In this document: in pieces, positions 48,501-58,370 of the stretch
Layout: every line of letters starts with the position of its first letter
How positions within the stretch are numbered: the stretch's first letter is position 1
Source: Polytrichum commune
Taxonomy: Eukaryota > Streptophyta > Polytrichopsida > Polytrichales > Polytrichaceae
Assembly (NCBI GenBank): GCA_950295325.1
Contig: OX485807.1
Coordinates: 35,868,440-35,928,439, forward strand
DNA: 60,000 nucleotides
Reading direction: 5' to 3'
The notes under the pieces: model-generated
The model's database searches: none
The model's input: only the letters and a program-made list of their open reading frames with translations
What the model was told of the DNA's origin: nothing
Made by a program: the position numbers and the translations under genes

Positions 48501-50306
48501 TATGAAAATGAAGTCTAACTTGGTGCTTCACCTCAAAGTTTACATATCCCATATGCATTGTTGAACACAACTCCACTCTACTTGCATAAAGCACAGAGCA
48601 TTCTCAACTCTTCACTCACATCTTACTTGTCATTCAATGCAAGAGAGATGTACAAGATATAAGCTTAAATAGAAAATTAAAAATGAATTTAGGCTGAATT
48701 TTTAAAAATTAAAAGAGAAAATTGCAGAAAATATGAATACACTACTTTTGGGTGTCAAACCTACTTTTTGAACTTTAATTAATTATTCGGCTAACATGTG
48801 TCGAAGCTGCCCTTAACGTACGGTAGTGTGGGCCACAGTAAATCAAGAGATTAGAGTCCCATTCATATAAAAAAAATTGTACTTTCCATTCTACCAATGC
48901 AATCCCCTTTAGAAATGAATGGATCTCCATCCCATAAATGTCAAGGCAACCTAGGAGACGCAATTGTTTCCATGATGAAAATCAACCATTCCAACGGCGC
49001 CTTCGATTCTGTGATTGGTGCCATTGATGGACGGTACTACAAAGCACACCAAAAGTTGCATAACTAGATTCTGCTTTTCATGAAAATTAGGTCAAAAGTT
49101 GGATGCAACATGTATTCACATTTTTGGAAAAACCTGTGCAGCTTTTGCAGTGCTTTGTCAAAGGGAATGAGTCTTTAACCAGGCTTTTTGCCATACTCAT
49201 CAGTCAATTGTATGAGAGATTGCAATTTGCAGTATTTATGATTATTTCTTCTGCCACATCCTGTGCGACGAGCATTCTTTGTTGCTACTTAAGTATCTTA
49301 ACACATTAGTTTCAAGGACTTCGTCAAAGACAATAGGTCTTTAGCCAGGCTTTTTGTCAAACTCATCAATCAAATGTCTGGGGAATCGTGGGTTGCAGGA
49401 CTTTGATATTGCAGTGCTCGAAACCTAGTCTCTGCCACATGTTGTGAAACAAGCATTCTTCGTCACAAATTACAGATCTTCAGACATGAGTTGTCTTGAA
49501 ATGACATTTTTCAGTCTGTCCTTTGAAAAGCAAGTAAGACAACATTAAGATTGCTCACCAGGAGTTTTCCATGAACTTTCTGCAGCAGTCTTTAGAAGTG
49601 ATGCATGCACGTTGTGGCCTTGCATGTGAATCAGGGTTTGAGGAAGACATTCATCCGGCATATGCTTTAAATCTGCTAATTGTCAAGTTGGTATCATCAT
49701 TAACCCCAACTCAAAGACAAGAATGGTGAAACTGTGAGAAAACCATAGTCATCACGTTGATTATCCTTCACCATCCATTTTTTGCGGTGACAGCACTCAC
49801 CTAACATTCTTGGCGCCACCGTCATTGCAAAGGCCCACCAATCCCGGCACTTTTCTCCTACTAACCGTTATTAACAAATTTTGTTCAATGAAAATTATAT
49901 TTAAATTTACCGCAAACTTGCGCTATTTAAATGATAACAGAGTATTCAGTATCTGACAAGGCAGGATTTTGACAGGGTTTATGTATGTAGGGAATCATGT
50001 GCGGGAAATTCTGATCAGGAGATATTTGCGAAAGTCAGAATCTATCCCAACCGGAGAAGGTACACTGAGAGTTTACTGCACAGAGCAGATTGTGTAAGCT
50101 TTACTTTCGCTTTCTTGCTGCCAGACAGGGTTAACGGCGCGGTCACCGGAGACGTGATGATGTATATTTCTTTTAAGCAAGTGGTATTAAGATGGAGTAG
50201 TAAACTTACCGCAACTCCTCTTATGAAGAACACTTACGACACGATTTTCCTGAATATCTATGTTACTGTTACATCGGATAACCGATGCATGTATTTCGAT
50301 GTGTGA
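45514..50306 (+). CDS. Candidate multi-exon gene, unrecognised, 5' end not found
   Basis: Candidate exons are 45514-45567, 45652-45710, 46209-46281, 47065-47115, 49142-49231, 49586-49690 and 49965-50306. Each begins after AG (mostly CAG) and all but the last end before GT. The frame stays open across all of them (phases 0, 2, 0, 0, 0, 0), giving about 257 residues with no start Met. Readable segments are ELGQLPYEDQEDDLWVLK, GFKRRANSDLNDDKEFAPS, FVKGNESLTRLFAILISQL and FEEDIHPAYALNLLIVKL. I recognise no domain. MITEs at 45738-46132, 46341-46854 and 47881-48823 would all fall in introns. The phase agreement supports a real gene or a recent pseudogene. The early exons are short and a chance chain is possible. 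Upstream exons could lie beyond the MITE at 44875. Confidence 0.33.
45738..46132. mobile_element. Stowaway-like (Tc1/mariner) MITE, 395 bp
   Basis: It starts CTCCCTCCGTTTTTTAAC and ends GTGAAACGGAGGGAG, the classic mariner/Stowaway terminal motif. Inner inverted blocks are AAATAAAAGTTA and AACGTAACTTTTATT. TA precedes the left end; the right flank reads TC, so one side of the TA duplication seems mutated. Confidence 0.85.
46341..46854 (+). mobile_element. Harbinger-like MITE family M1, copy 5 (~514 bp)
   Basis: Left TIR GGGCCACTTCACACACGAGA and right TIR CATGTGTGAAGTGGTCC (one change), with TAA flanking both sides (46338-46340 and 46855-46857). It would lie in an intron of the candidate gene. 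Confidence 0.88.
47881..48823. mobile_element. 943-bp TIR element with TA flanks and CGTACG ends
   Basis: The left end CCGTACGTTAAGGGCAG and the right end CTGCCCTTAACGTACGG are perfect inverted repeats that continue with mismatches (GTTCGGCACA and TGTGTCGAAG). TA flanks at 47879-47880 and 48824-48825. The interior has two related ~165-190-bp units (about 48177-48340 and 48366-48500) sharing ATAGAAGATSAA, GGAATTTTGT, CACCTCCAA and TATGCAAAAG. It has no transposase. Confidence 0.8.
49142..49400 (+). repeat. Duplicated exon-like segment, ~166-bp offset
   Basis: TTTGTCAAAGGGAATGAGTC with ACCAGGCTTTTTGCC (about 49155-49190) recurs as TTCGTCAAAGACAATAGGTC with GCCAGGCTTTTTGTC (about 49321-49356). 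The translations align (FVKGNESLTRLFAILISQ and FVKDNRSLARLFVKLINQ). Copy 1 has a CAG acceptor; copy 2 has AAG at that point and meets a stop soon after. Confidence 0.7.
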
Positions 50307-51015
50307 TAATATGGTTATGGAACAGCCACCGAGGTGTACAGTATGTCACCAAGATGTTAACCCATGCAGGCCGCTCATGGAAAAATTAACCATAACAAGA
50401 TGGCAGGGATTATTTAGTGTCGCCATAGCCCATCACCATCTACGGTAGGTGTACTTTTGAGTGTATTTGTCGAGCAGGAACAGCAACTGTCAAGTAACGT
50501 TAAACAAAATTTACCACCGACCAGCCTCCACAAACATCACGGCCCACGCTGACCAACATCCGACAACGTGTCAACACGGCGAAACAACCGAGGCATCGAA
50601 ACAAGGGCACTTCCGACGTATGCTACATGTTGCCCTGAAATGCTCACAAACATCAACAAATAACGAGACAGGACGTGACAAGACTCGACATCCAACACAT
50701 GACTGAAACATAATTCCTTCCATAGTCGATTACACAAAACGATATTATAGGTCACCGCGGAAGCCATCATAAACTGTCCGACGTCCGTCCTCCTCTGCCA
50801 AGGAGCGAAAGAAACCCTATAAGTCCAACATGCAGAGTCAGCGTTATTCAAAACACATGCAAAACCATAAACGTATACTCTATCTACATACGTCAAGCAG
50901 ATTCAAAACCACACCCGACGGTAGTCTCAACCCGGGTCAGCCATGGAGATCTACATCTTAACGATGTCTTAAACCACAATATTCATCTTATTCTTGAGCC
51001 ACTTCGGTATGTCGC

Positions 51016-51501
51016 TTAGATTGCCAGAATCAAGCCGGGCACCGATCGACCTTCCTTGGACTTCCAGAGCTGGTTCTGCCACAGAGAGACACACGGGTGA
51101 TGCTGAACTTCGTGAGGGTTCGGTGTTTGAGGCTTCAAATCCGTGACCAGTATTGCAGTGTTGAAGTACTCCCGGAGTTGCGTGATCCGCTTATCCTTCA
51201 GAGTCCATATGTGCACCCAGAACACTTTCTCCGAGGCGCCTTTCCCCTCCACGAACACCTTGTTGCCTATTCCGCGAATGCTGGTGATTGCAAACGAAAA
51301 GGTGTCACATGTAGTAACACCGGTGAGCAAGCGCATCATGTGCTGCTGCGAAGGCGGGCCATGGAACCACCACTCCAAATCCTCGTCCACTAGGGCTCCC
51401 ACCCCTGCGGCATCCCCTCCCCTCAGGGCTGTGTACAGCGCTTCCACCACCCTCTCGTTTGCATGCTCCAGTGCTTCCTTCTCCGCGTTTCTGTCTGCCA
51501 G
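51016..51501 (-). CDS. Wound-induced protein 1 (WUN1/WI12)-like, NTF2-like fold, apparent CUG start
   Basis: A single minus-strand exon encodes 161 residues when read from CTG at 51501-51499. The match to the WI12 family is clear. NERVVEALYTALRGGD (15-30) is followed by the signature DLEWWFHGPPSQQHMMRLLTG (from 41). VFWVHIWTLKDKRITQLREYFNT is the strand-rich core, and the end is SVPGLILAI. Family knowledge: small NTF2-like proteins induced by wounding or senescence, of unknown biochemistry. No in-frame ATG lies upstream before a stop, and no ATG at all exists on this strand between about 51502 and 51780. The frame read from CTG (L/M-ADRNAEKEALEHAN) matches the length and position of a normal start. 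The CTG has A at -3 and G at +4. Either non-AUG initiation is used, the ATG has mutated, or an exon further upstream supplies it. Confidence 0.85.
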   Translation of the reverse strand: MADRNAEKEALEHANERVVEALYTALRGGDAAGVGALVDEDLEWWFHGPPSQQHMMRLLTGVTTCDTFSFAITSIRGIGNKVFVEGKGASEKVFWVHIWTLKDKRITQLREYFNTAILVTDLKPQTPNPHEVQHHPCVSLWQNQLWKSKEGRSVPGLILAI

Positions 51502-51523
51502 CTTTACTCGAACCGCTAACACA

Positions 51524-51549
51524 ACACACACACACACACGCACGCACGC
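51524..51549. repeat. CA/CGCA microsatellite in the leader of the WUN1-like gene
   Basis: On the plus strand ACAACACACACACACACA is followed by CGCACGCACGCA. It lies 20-50 bp upstream of the apparent CUG start. Confidence 0.9.
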
Positions 51550-51719
51550 AAACCGCAAACCCTAACTCCTTCACTTCTTCGCTCGCACTCTCAACCCACA
51601 AGCTCCAAACGCACACGCAAGTAATGCAAGCTTCGCAACGAATTCAGAAATCTCCCAAACGCTTCAACAATCCCGGCGCAAGAATGCGGGAAACAGCAGA
51701 AACTCCAGTAGCCGAGGCT

Positions 51720-51727
51720 CTATTTAT
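51720..51727 (-). promoter_or_regulatory. TATA-box-like element of the WUN1-like gene
   Basis: The minus strand reads ATAAATAG in a GC-richer context, about 220 bp upstream of the coding start. A start of transcription near 51690 would give a leader of about 190 nt without any AUG before the CUG. Confidence 0.45.
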
Positions 51728-51821
51728 GAAGAGTCCGTCTGGAAGGTCGCAACTGTCTGGAAGGTAGGAAATCAGCGTGGTCGGTAGGAAGCGCGCCCTG
51801 GCTGGCCCACAAACCCCACAA

Positions 51822-51845
51822 GTGTAGTAGGTAGGTAGGTAGGTA
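51822..51845. repeat. GTAG microsatellite
   Basis: About six GTAG/GTAGGTAG units, similar to the run at 54078-54108. Confidence 0.85.
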
Positions 51846-51894
51846 TTTGAACGCCGTATATGTTATTTCGGAACTTTTATGTTAGTTGAATTGA

Positions 51895-52025
51895 GGGGAA
51901 GAGGAATTATCATATACGAGCGTTCCCTTATTCATCCAACGTAAGAGCTTTGAAATAGTGTGGAGTCCGGAGATTATTATTTCTAGTTGGTTTGGCATCA
52001 CATTTAGTCTTAAAAATCTTGAATT
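51895..52025 (+). repeat. Dispersed repeat R5, copy 2
   Basis: It reads GGAATTATCATATACGAGCG, TTATTCATCCAACGTAAGAG, CTTTGAAATAGTGTGGAG and TTATTATTTCTAGTTGG, in parallel with 41815-41960. Confidence 0.6.
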
Positions 52026-52694
52026 TGAGATGAAATGGCAATAAACCTATAAAAAGGTTGAGTTTTTACGTCGGTTAGATGCGAGGTGCGCTTGTATGTG
52101 ATGATTCCCTCTCTTCATTAATGAAACGAAGGTCTCTCTATAATTGTAAGAGAAATATCTTAATAGCTAAGTAAGAGGAAGCTTGAGTTTCTTGTAAAAG
52201 GATTTGATCCAAAAAAATGTGTGGAATTATGCCCACCTGTTCAGTATAGTTTAGGGGTTATCCTCAACAAGTAATAAGTGAAAGAGTGAAAGAATAAGAT
52301 TTACAACTGAACAAGTGCAATTGAAATCCAAGTTCAAATCAAATCCAAAAATATTCAATTTAAAAATAAGCGCGTATATTTAGTCCACGTGCTAAATATA
52401 GCATATGATTCAACATCGTCACGTAGAAAGTCAAACAGTGAAAGAGAAGAATTTGTAATGCTCATAAATAAAGTCTCAACATACAATGAATGCTAAAAGC
52501 TAAAAGTAATATAGAGTTCCACGTATTGTATTCTCACCCAATAATCTGACCCAAGGTAGAAAACTCTTATTCGGTTATATTTGAGTGATATGGGGTTTGG
52601 TGTGGCTCCAAGAACAAAGATCAACAAGATATGAAAAAATTGGACTGCTTGTTCAAAATATGGTAACCATTCTAGATTCAATAATCAACATAAT

Positions 52695-52758
<64 letters not shown>
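52695..52758. repeat. Compound TG/GA microsatellite
   Basis: About 11 TG units run directly into about 21 GA units. It opens long low-complexity frames that are not genes. Confidence 0.95.
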
Positions 52759-52760
<2 letters not shown>

Positions 52761-52869
52761 TTGGATGAGCACAATAATAATCTTCACTTTGATAACGAGT
52801 GAAATATTCATCTGACCTCTTAATATCATTAATAATAATAAAAATTGGCTACGGACTCCATGTGGACTC

Positions 52870-53400
52870 CCCAACCATCTTGTACTACATAATCATGTAT
52901 TTCATATCCTAAGAGGAGTTGGGCAACTCAAGAAAAGTAGCCATGTAAATCCATCTACCTTAGTGCGAGATTGGGATGCATGTCCCAACACCAGTAGGCA
53001 TGTACTATGATAACGATAGAATTATCTGTAAAGTCTCTTAAAGAGGGACGAAACCTTGGGTTTGATCTTGCTTTTGAGAAAACTATCTATTAAGAGCTTT
53101 GTAGCTTGTTGTGTATCATAGCCTTTTTTTTGAAAGTTGGGTGGAACTTGTGGGACATCCTATTCCCACCTCTCATACTTTGAAAGAATCTTAAGATCTA
53201 AAATAAGGTATGCGTATGGGACCCGTTGTCCCAAATCCTGGATCACTCCATGCACGGCTAGCTTGGCCCACCCATCCTAGTAGGACAAGCTAGAAAGCCA
53301 ATTTTTAATAGCCCGACATCACTTTTGTATATGGTAATTTACACATTAAGAGAACCTGGATAGCTTTGTGCTCATAACACTATTCAACTACTATCAACAG
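52870..53400 (-). repeat. R1/R6 composite repeat, inverted copy
   Basis: The reverse complement of 52990-53360 matches 28190-28700 block by block. The reverse complement of 52870-52990 matches the R1 start (TCTTAGGATATGAAATACAT). The junction is the same in both places, which suggests a single mobile element of at least 0.8 kb. Confidence 0.7.
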
Positions 53401-53615
53401 TTCCAATATAATAATATACAGTGACAATGCCTCACCCAAATCTCACTCGTTTTTCAAGTTGAATCTACTTACTCATGAGCATCTATAAGGTATAATCCTA
53501 GCACCTTACATGACACATTCCCAACCCCACCCAACCTAGTCACTCAACTAAATAATGTCATGATGTTACTTCTCATAAACTCAAGGTGTGGGACTCACCT
53601 AGGCCTCCAAAAAAA

Positions 53616-53637
53616 CCGTAGCCGAAATTGGCTACGG
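53616..53637. repeat. Perfect small hairpin, 8-bp arms
   Basis: CCGTAGCC-GAAATT-GGCTACGG. It lies about 100 bp left of a larger hairpin. Confidence 0.85.
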
Positions 53638-53729
53638 TCCTTCCGACCAACCTGATCTACAATCTCTAGACAACTACAAAATTTTCGTTTCTCGCCTACA
53701 ATTTTTTTTTCTTGAAAAAAAACAAAACC

Positions 53730-53795
53730 GGGGCGTGTCATATACCGTTGGAAAGCTCTTGAAAACACCTTTCCAACGGTGTATTACACGCCCCC
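53730..53795. repeat. Larger hairpin, ~26-bp arms with a 13-base loop
   Basis: The left arm 53730-53755 (GGGGCGTGTCATATACCGTT...) pairs with the right arm 53769-53795 (...AACGGTGTATTACACGCCCC), with two or three mismatches. It could be a MITE remnant or a small foldback element. Confidence 0.8.
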
Positions 53796-54049
53796 AAGTT
53801 TCTAACCGCCAAACCAAAACCAACAACACACGCGCACACACACACACCACAAGTGCGATAAAAGTAAAAGTGACACTTCGGCAAGCTTAAGAGTGGCACA
53901 AGATGACACTATGACATGCATCTGCCACTTTTCAGGAGGCTTGGACTAACCCCATGGTTTCATATGCTTACTTTTACGATTAACTCTAAAACATAAAATG
54001 CATTAGGGTGGTCGGAAGGTAGGACCACCATATGGGTAGGAAACCGGGC

Positions 54050-54215
54050 AGCCACGTGGATGGGGCAGGCAAGTAGGTAGGTAGATATGTATGAAGGTAG
54101 GTAGGTAGGTACCTCCCTCCCTCTGGGCCTCTTGCACAGGAAGCAACTTGGGACGGAACCCGGGTCCTCATAATGTACGGGTAGTTGGGGGGGGGGGCCC
54201 GGGGGGGTAAGTTCC
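54050..54215. repeat. Low-complexity GTAG, CCTC and G-run block
   Basis: GTAGGTAGGTAG-type repeats (54078-54108) are followed by CCTCCCTCCCTC and by a G-run with CCCGGGGGGG (about 54187-54207). The apparent frames across it are low complexity. Confidence 0.8.
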
Positions 54216-55194
54216 ATGGTAACCGGGCCGGTAGCTTCCTCCACGTATGTACGCAGTGGGTACATTCTGAGGCAGGGGTTAGCCCCCGGGGTCTTTGTGC
54301 AGGTAAGGTATATTTCCAATTGCTCTTTTTGAAAATACATTCCCACCTCCAGCAGGGAGGGCCAATGAATGGCCGGCCGCTAAGTTATATATGGACAGTG
54401 ACCGGGAGTGTTTAGGGCATATATAGTATATAGTCGGTCAACGTCCCAGTGATTCTAAATCCAGCCGCTTACATGTTAGACATCTCCCAGTTTGGCGGCT
54501 TTCATTCAGTTGAGGAGGTATATTCCCTAGATTCCTCTGAAATGGCCGGTAACTCTCCTGAAGTTGTTAACTTCCAACCGGTTATTTCTCCGACTCGACC
54601 GGTTATTTCTGTAATTAACCGCCGGTTCTTCCCGGACAGTGGTTACAGATGAAGAACCGGTCGAGTTTTGGGGCCGCTTTATACCTAGAGGCTGGGCCAA
54701 TTCCCTTTGAGGCCGATTGCATGAAATTTCAACCCCTTTTGGGTTGGAGGCCGGCCTCAACTACACATTAGAATAAGATTATAATGGGGACCGATTTTGT
54801 ATATGTAAAGGCCTTAGGGTCAAGAAGCCAAGCTGATTCAATAAATCAAGTATAATCCAACGGATCTAGCATAATCTAGCATAGAGCCGTTCAGATTTCC
54901 AAATAATCTAATGGATTTGGTTTGCTAAAAAAAGTTTAATTGAAATATGACATTGACCCCCGAGGCCAAGAATTGGCCCTCCATTTTGGGTGCACCCAAT
55001 TCAACGAGCTTGGGCCATGTCAGACCATGCATTTTTCTGATTAAAAATTCCGTACCACCAAATCAGCCCGGCCTTTAGGTGTAAAGGGGTTGGGGCCAAT
55101 TTCAGCCTTTTGGTCAATCACAAGTGAAGATTTCAAACCTCTTACACAACAAATCACCCCAGCCTCTAGGTGTAAAGCGGCATTTGGAGAGGAA

Positions 55195-55400
55195 TAACCA
55201 TGGTTGGAAGAGGAAAGGCCTTTCCATCCTTTTAGACGAATCTTTGGAACATAGCTAAATTTGTAAAGAAGACCCAAAGGATGACTAGTTGGACTTGGGA
55301 AAACACTACTAGGGTCTTGACCAATTAAGGCCCAAAATTCGGCCCGGGCACCACGGGAGATTGGTGACCGGGACCTTTTTAATGTTCCCACATTATAAAA
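55195..55400 (+). repeat. Dispersed repeat family R3, copy 3
   Basis: It contains ACTAGTTGGACTTGGGAAAA, CACTACTAGGGTCTTGACCA and a GGGCACC tail, in the order seen at 22240 and 36530. Confidence 0.55.
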
Positions 55401-55689
55401 GCCCTTATTGAACTGGGGCTGACATGGCATTCTTATCAAGTATGTAAGCACACATAGGTGACTGTGTGAGAGTGAGAGTGTGTGTGTGATGGTCACTACC
55501 TATGGTGTTGGGAGGTAGATGCTTTGAATTCTTTGTCCAAAATTTAAGGGTGGCGGTATAGCATTGTGAATCATTCACCACATGTGAGTGTGCTTATGAG
55601 TGGGTGTGTTTTACGGTCCCGGTCCAACAAACATGGCTTCGAAAAAGCATGTGCCCCTTCTTCGTGGACCCCTTCTTTTGGGGCTTCTA

Positions 55690-56250
55690 GGGTTGGACCC
55701 GAACTTGGAGGTGGGTTTTCTTGACCTAGGACGAGTGCTTTCTTGAATGAATGAGGAATGCCGAGATTTTGGCGGGAAAGTGATGGCACATTTTGCGCCA
55801 CTTCATTTTTGTCACGCTGGGAACTCGGATCCTGGTGGAAACTTCTTGGGTCCGTAAATATGCTCTAGACCAATAGGATCGCTTGATATTTGGAGTTTCT
55901 TTGGTATCGGACCCAGGTGTGAACCCGCCCTCAGGGTGGGATTAGGGTTCGGGTTCGTGAAACTTGGGGTCCACAACACCCTTCGATGGATCTTGATGCA
56001 TCAAAGTTGGACCCAAGCTTGAAGATTTGTTTCTTGAACTAGGAGAAGTAGTTGTTTGTGCGAGGACTGGTGAGGTTTGGAGGGAAAGTGGTGTCATTAG
56101 CACCACTTCTTTATTCCATGCGTTGGACCCGAACCCTAATATTTACTTGTTGGGACCAAAATGTTCATGTAGACAAAAAACGATTGGTTGAATCCAGTGT
56201 TTCATTGGTCTTGGACCTTAGTGTAAACCTACCCTCGGGTCTTATACAAG
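55690..56250 (+). repeat. Two diverged ~314-bp tandem units
   Basis: GGTTGGACCCGAACTTGGAG (from 55692) recurs as AGTTGGACCCAAGCTTGAAG (from 56006). GGGAAAGTGATGGCA parallels GGGAAAGTGGTGTCA, a CACTTCATTTT block parallels CACTTCTTTATT, and a TTGGTATCGGACCCAGGTGT block parallels TTGGTCTTGGACCTTAGTGT. Confidence 0.75.
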
Positions 56251-56434
56251 TCTCTTGGAGCGCTATAGGTGTGTCATCAATTGCACTAGAAGTGAAGAAA
56301 AAACAAAACAAATATCTAGTACTCATCAATTTGAACCTTGTGAACCATGTGGGAGAAAAAATGACATTTCCAAGTGCACTAAAATTGACATGGGAAGAGG
56401 AATTGACTTTCACACATGGAAAAAAACTCCTCCT

Positions 56435-56658
56435 TTGCACTACACTGGTTATGGTATGTAGTGTCACTTACTATTTAAAGTTACACAATGCTATATAAAT
56501 ATTTATTAAGAATGTAATATTTTACAAAGCAAAGTCATTTATGTTTTGTAATGTCCAAACGACCTATTCAACTTTCGTTTAGTAAACAATGAACTCACGA
56601 GTAAGAAGTTATTGCACCCTAGTAAGTGACACTGAATACCATAAATGGCGTAGTGCAA
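56435..56658. mobile_element. MITE family M2, copy 3 (~224 bp, best preserved)
   Basis: The left end begins TTGCACTACACTGGTTATGG and continues into GTAGTGTCACTTACTA. The right end inverted begins TTGCACTACGCCATTTATGG and continues into CAGTGTCACTTACTA. The TIRs are thus about 45 bp. No clear target duplication is visible, so the superfamily is open. Confidence 0.75.
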
Positions 56659-56699
56659 TTACAAGTCACTCAAGTCGCATGGGCGACCCTGGATGAAGA

Positions 56700-57984
56700 G
56701 CATTTCATATAACAATATTATTGTAGGGGCCAAAGAGTCTCTTGGAGTCTAGATCAAGTATGACTATATCTAACCAACTAGGGCTTCACAATGCTAGTAT
56801 GCACGAGCATTGATGAAGATTGTAAGCTTAGTTCGATTGTCGATCTATGTGATGCTCTAAGGTCTCTTAGCCTCATGTTGGGATTCACTTCCAATAAACT
56901 TACGACCCCACATGTGGCAATGATGGTGTGGAATGGGGAGTTACCAAAACCAACGTTCAATATGGGCTTCTCTACCAATTATCCATACACTTGAGGGCCC
57001 ACAAACCTCTATCCAAAGTCCGGAGAATATTATGTGCTTGATACGAGGTAATAGATATTGTTACATAATTTATTCATATGTATAACTTGGGAGAGGGTGC
57101 ACGCACACTTTTTCCCTTGTATACCTACTTCCTTCCTATATGTGAAGAAAAGTCCCAACAAAATACAATCTAGGTCATCGTGTTTACACCTTTTGGACGT
57201 ATGAGTTAGCATGCTCGATGGAAAGCGATAGACAAGGTCCAAGTAACATGGCATGAAGAAAACAAGCGCACGCCCAACGTGGTAGCCGTAGTGTTCTCTT
57301 GGGTCTTTACCTTCAACCAACTTAATTCAAAAACGAAGACTAACAATCCATTCAAGTAGCATGTTAACTACCTTATCAAACATAATACCAATCTTCCATC
57401 GATGGGTTGTGAAATGCACGTTGGCACTATGAATCCATTTTGAAGTCAAAGAACGACAACTTCAATGCAACTTTCATGAATTCGCACTTTCATGAATTCA
57501 CAACTTTCATGAATTCGCACTTTAGCCATTCACCATAGCCACGTTCTACATGTAGTGTACACCATCATGTGTCCGTGATGGAGAGTTATCATCACATGTT
57601 CAAGTTCCTCGCCTGACAAAAAAAAAAAAACTAAGTTGTGAAGTTGTAGTAGATTGAAATGGCATTGAATAGGTGCTTCATTGCCATACCCTAAAGTTGG
57701 AGGCTAGGTAGCAAGGGAGTAGTGTGCCGGCCTCCATGTGCAAATAATGCTTTTGGGCGGACCAAAGCTTGTTGCACTTCGTGTCAAGAAGTTGGTGGTT
57801 GGCTTGTGTCGTGACGGGGCCCATGGGCCCATGTCACTCGAATGTCCTACACATCAAAAGTAGTTGGTGCGTCCCCCGAATTCGTACCTTTCACAACCGA
57901 TTAGAGAAGTGGCTCAAGAATTGTGTTGCTAAAGGAGACGGGGGCATTAAATGGTTACTTGTTCCAACTTGCCCCAACTTCTCT
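56700..57984. other. Gene-free stretch
   Basis: It contains a short TTTCATGAATTCGCAC tandem repeat (about 57472-57525) and a poly-A run (57619-57631). No supported ORF is seen. Confidence 0.45.
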
Positions 57985-58370
57985 TAAGGTTTGAGCACGC
58001 GATTAGTACGAGATGGCTAGTGCATCCAAATCAAGGGTGTAGCTAGGTACTTTCCTCATAAACGGCGGAGCTCATATGAGTATCTTCTTCATTCACCAAA
58101 GTAAAGGTTCTTGTCCTCGTGAAATGGTCATGCAAGTCCCTCGCCTCCCCCCTCTCCCCCAACGTTGTTGGCTATTGAGTCTGAAATGGTTGTCATATTT
58201 TAAGCATGTAATCGTATTTTCTTTTTAACATATGCTTTTTTAGTTTTCACTCTTGGAGCCACACCAAACCACATCCCACTCAAATACAGGTGTTTGATTA
58301 AGAAAAGTAACCGAATAAGGGTTGTCATCCTTGTCTTACATGCTTTTTTCCCTCCAAGTTATCTTCACAT
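57985..58370 (+). repeat. Dispersed repeat family R1, most complete copy
   Basis: It contains GAGCACGCGATTAGTACGAG, CATCCAAATCAAGGGTGTAG, GAGCTCATATGAGTATCTTC, ACCAAAGTAAAGGTTCTTGT, a C-rich run, TGTTGGCTATTGAGTCTGAA, and the uninterrupted GAGCCACACCAAACCAC site that is split by a TIR element at 10.7 kb. Confidence 0.75.

Noticed and set aside
52585-52815. Low-complexity frames (Val/Cys and Arg/Glu runs)
   Set aside because: They are translations of the TG/GA microsatellite.
56052-56498. 148-codon plus-strand frame
   Set aside because: It crosses the border between a tandem duplication and an M2 MITE, so it is a chance fusion of repeats.
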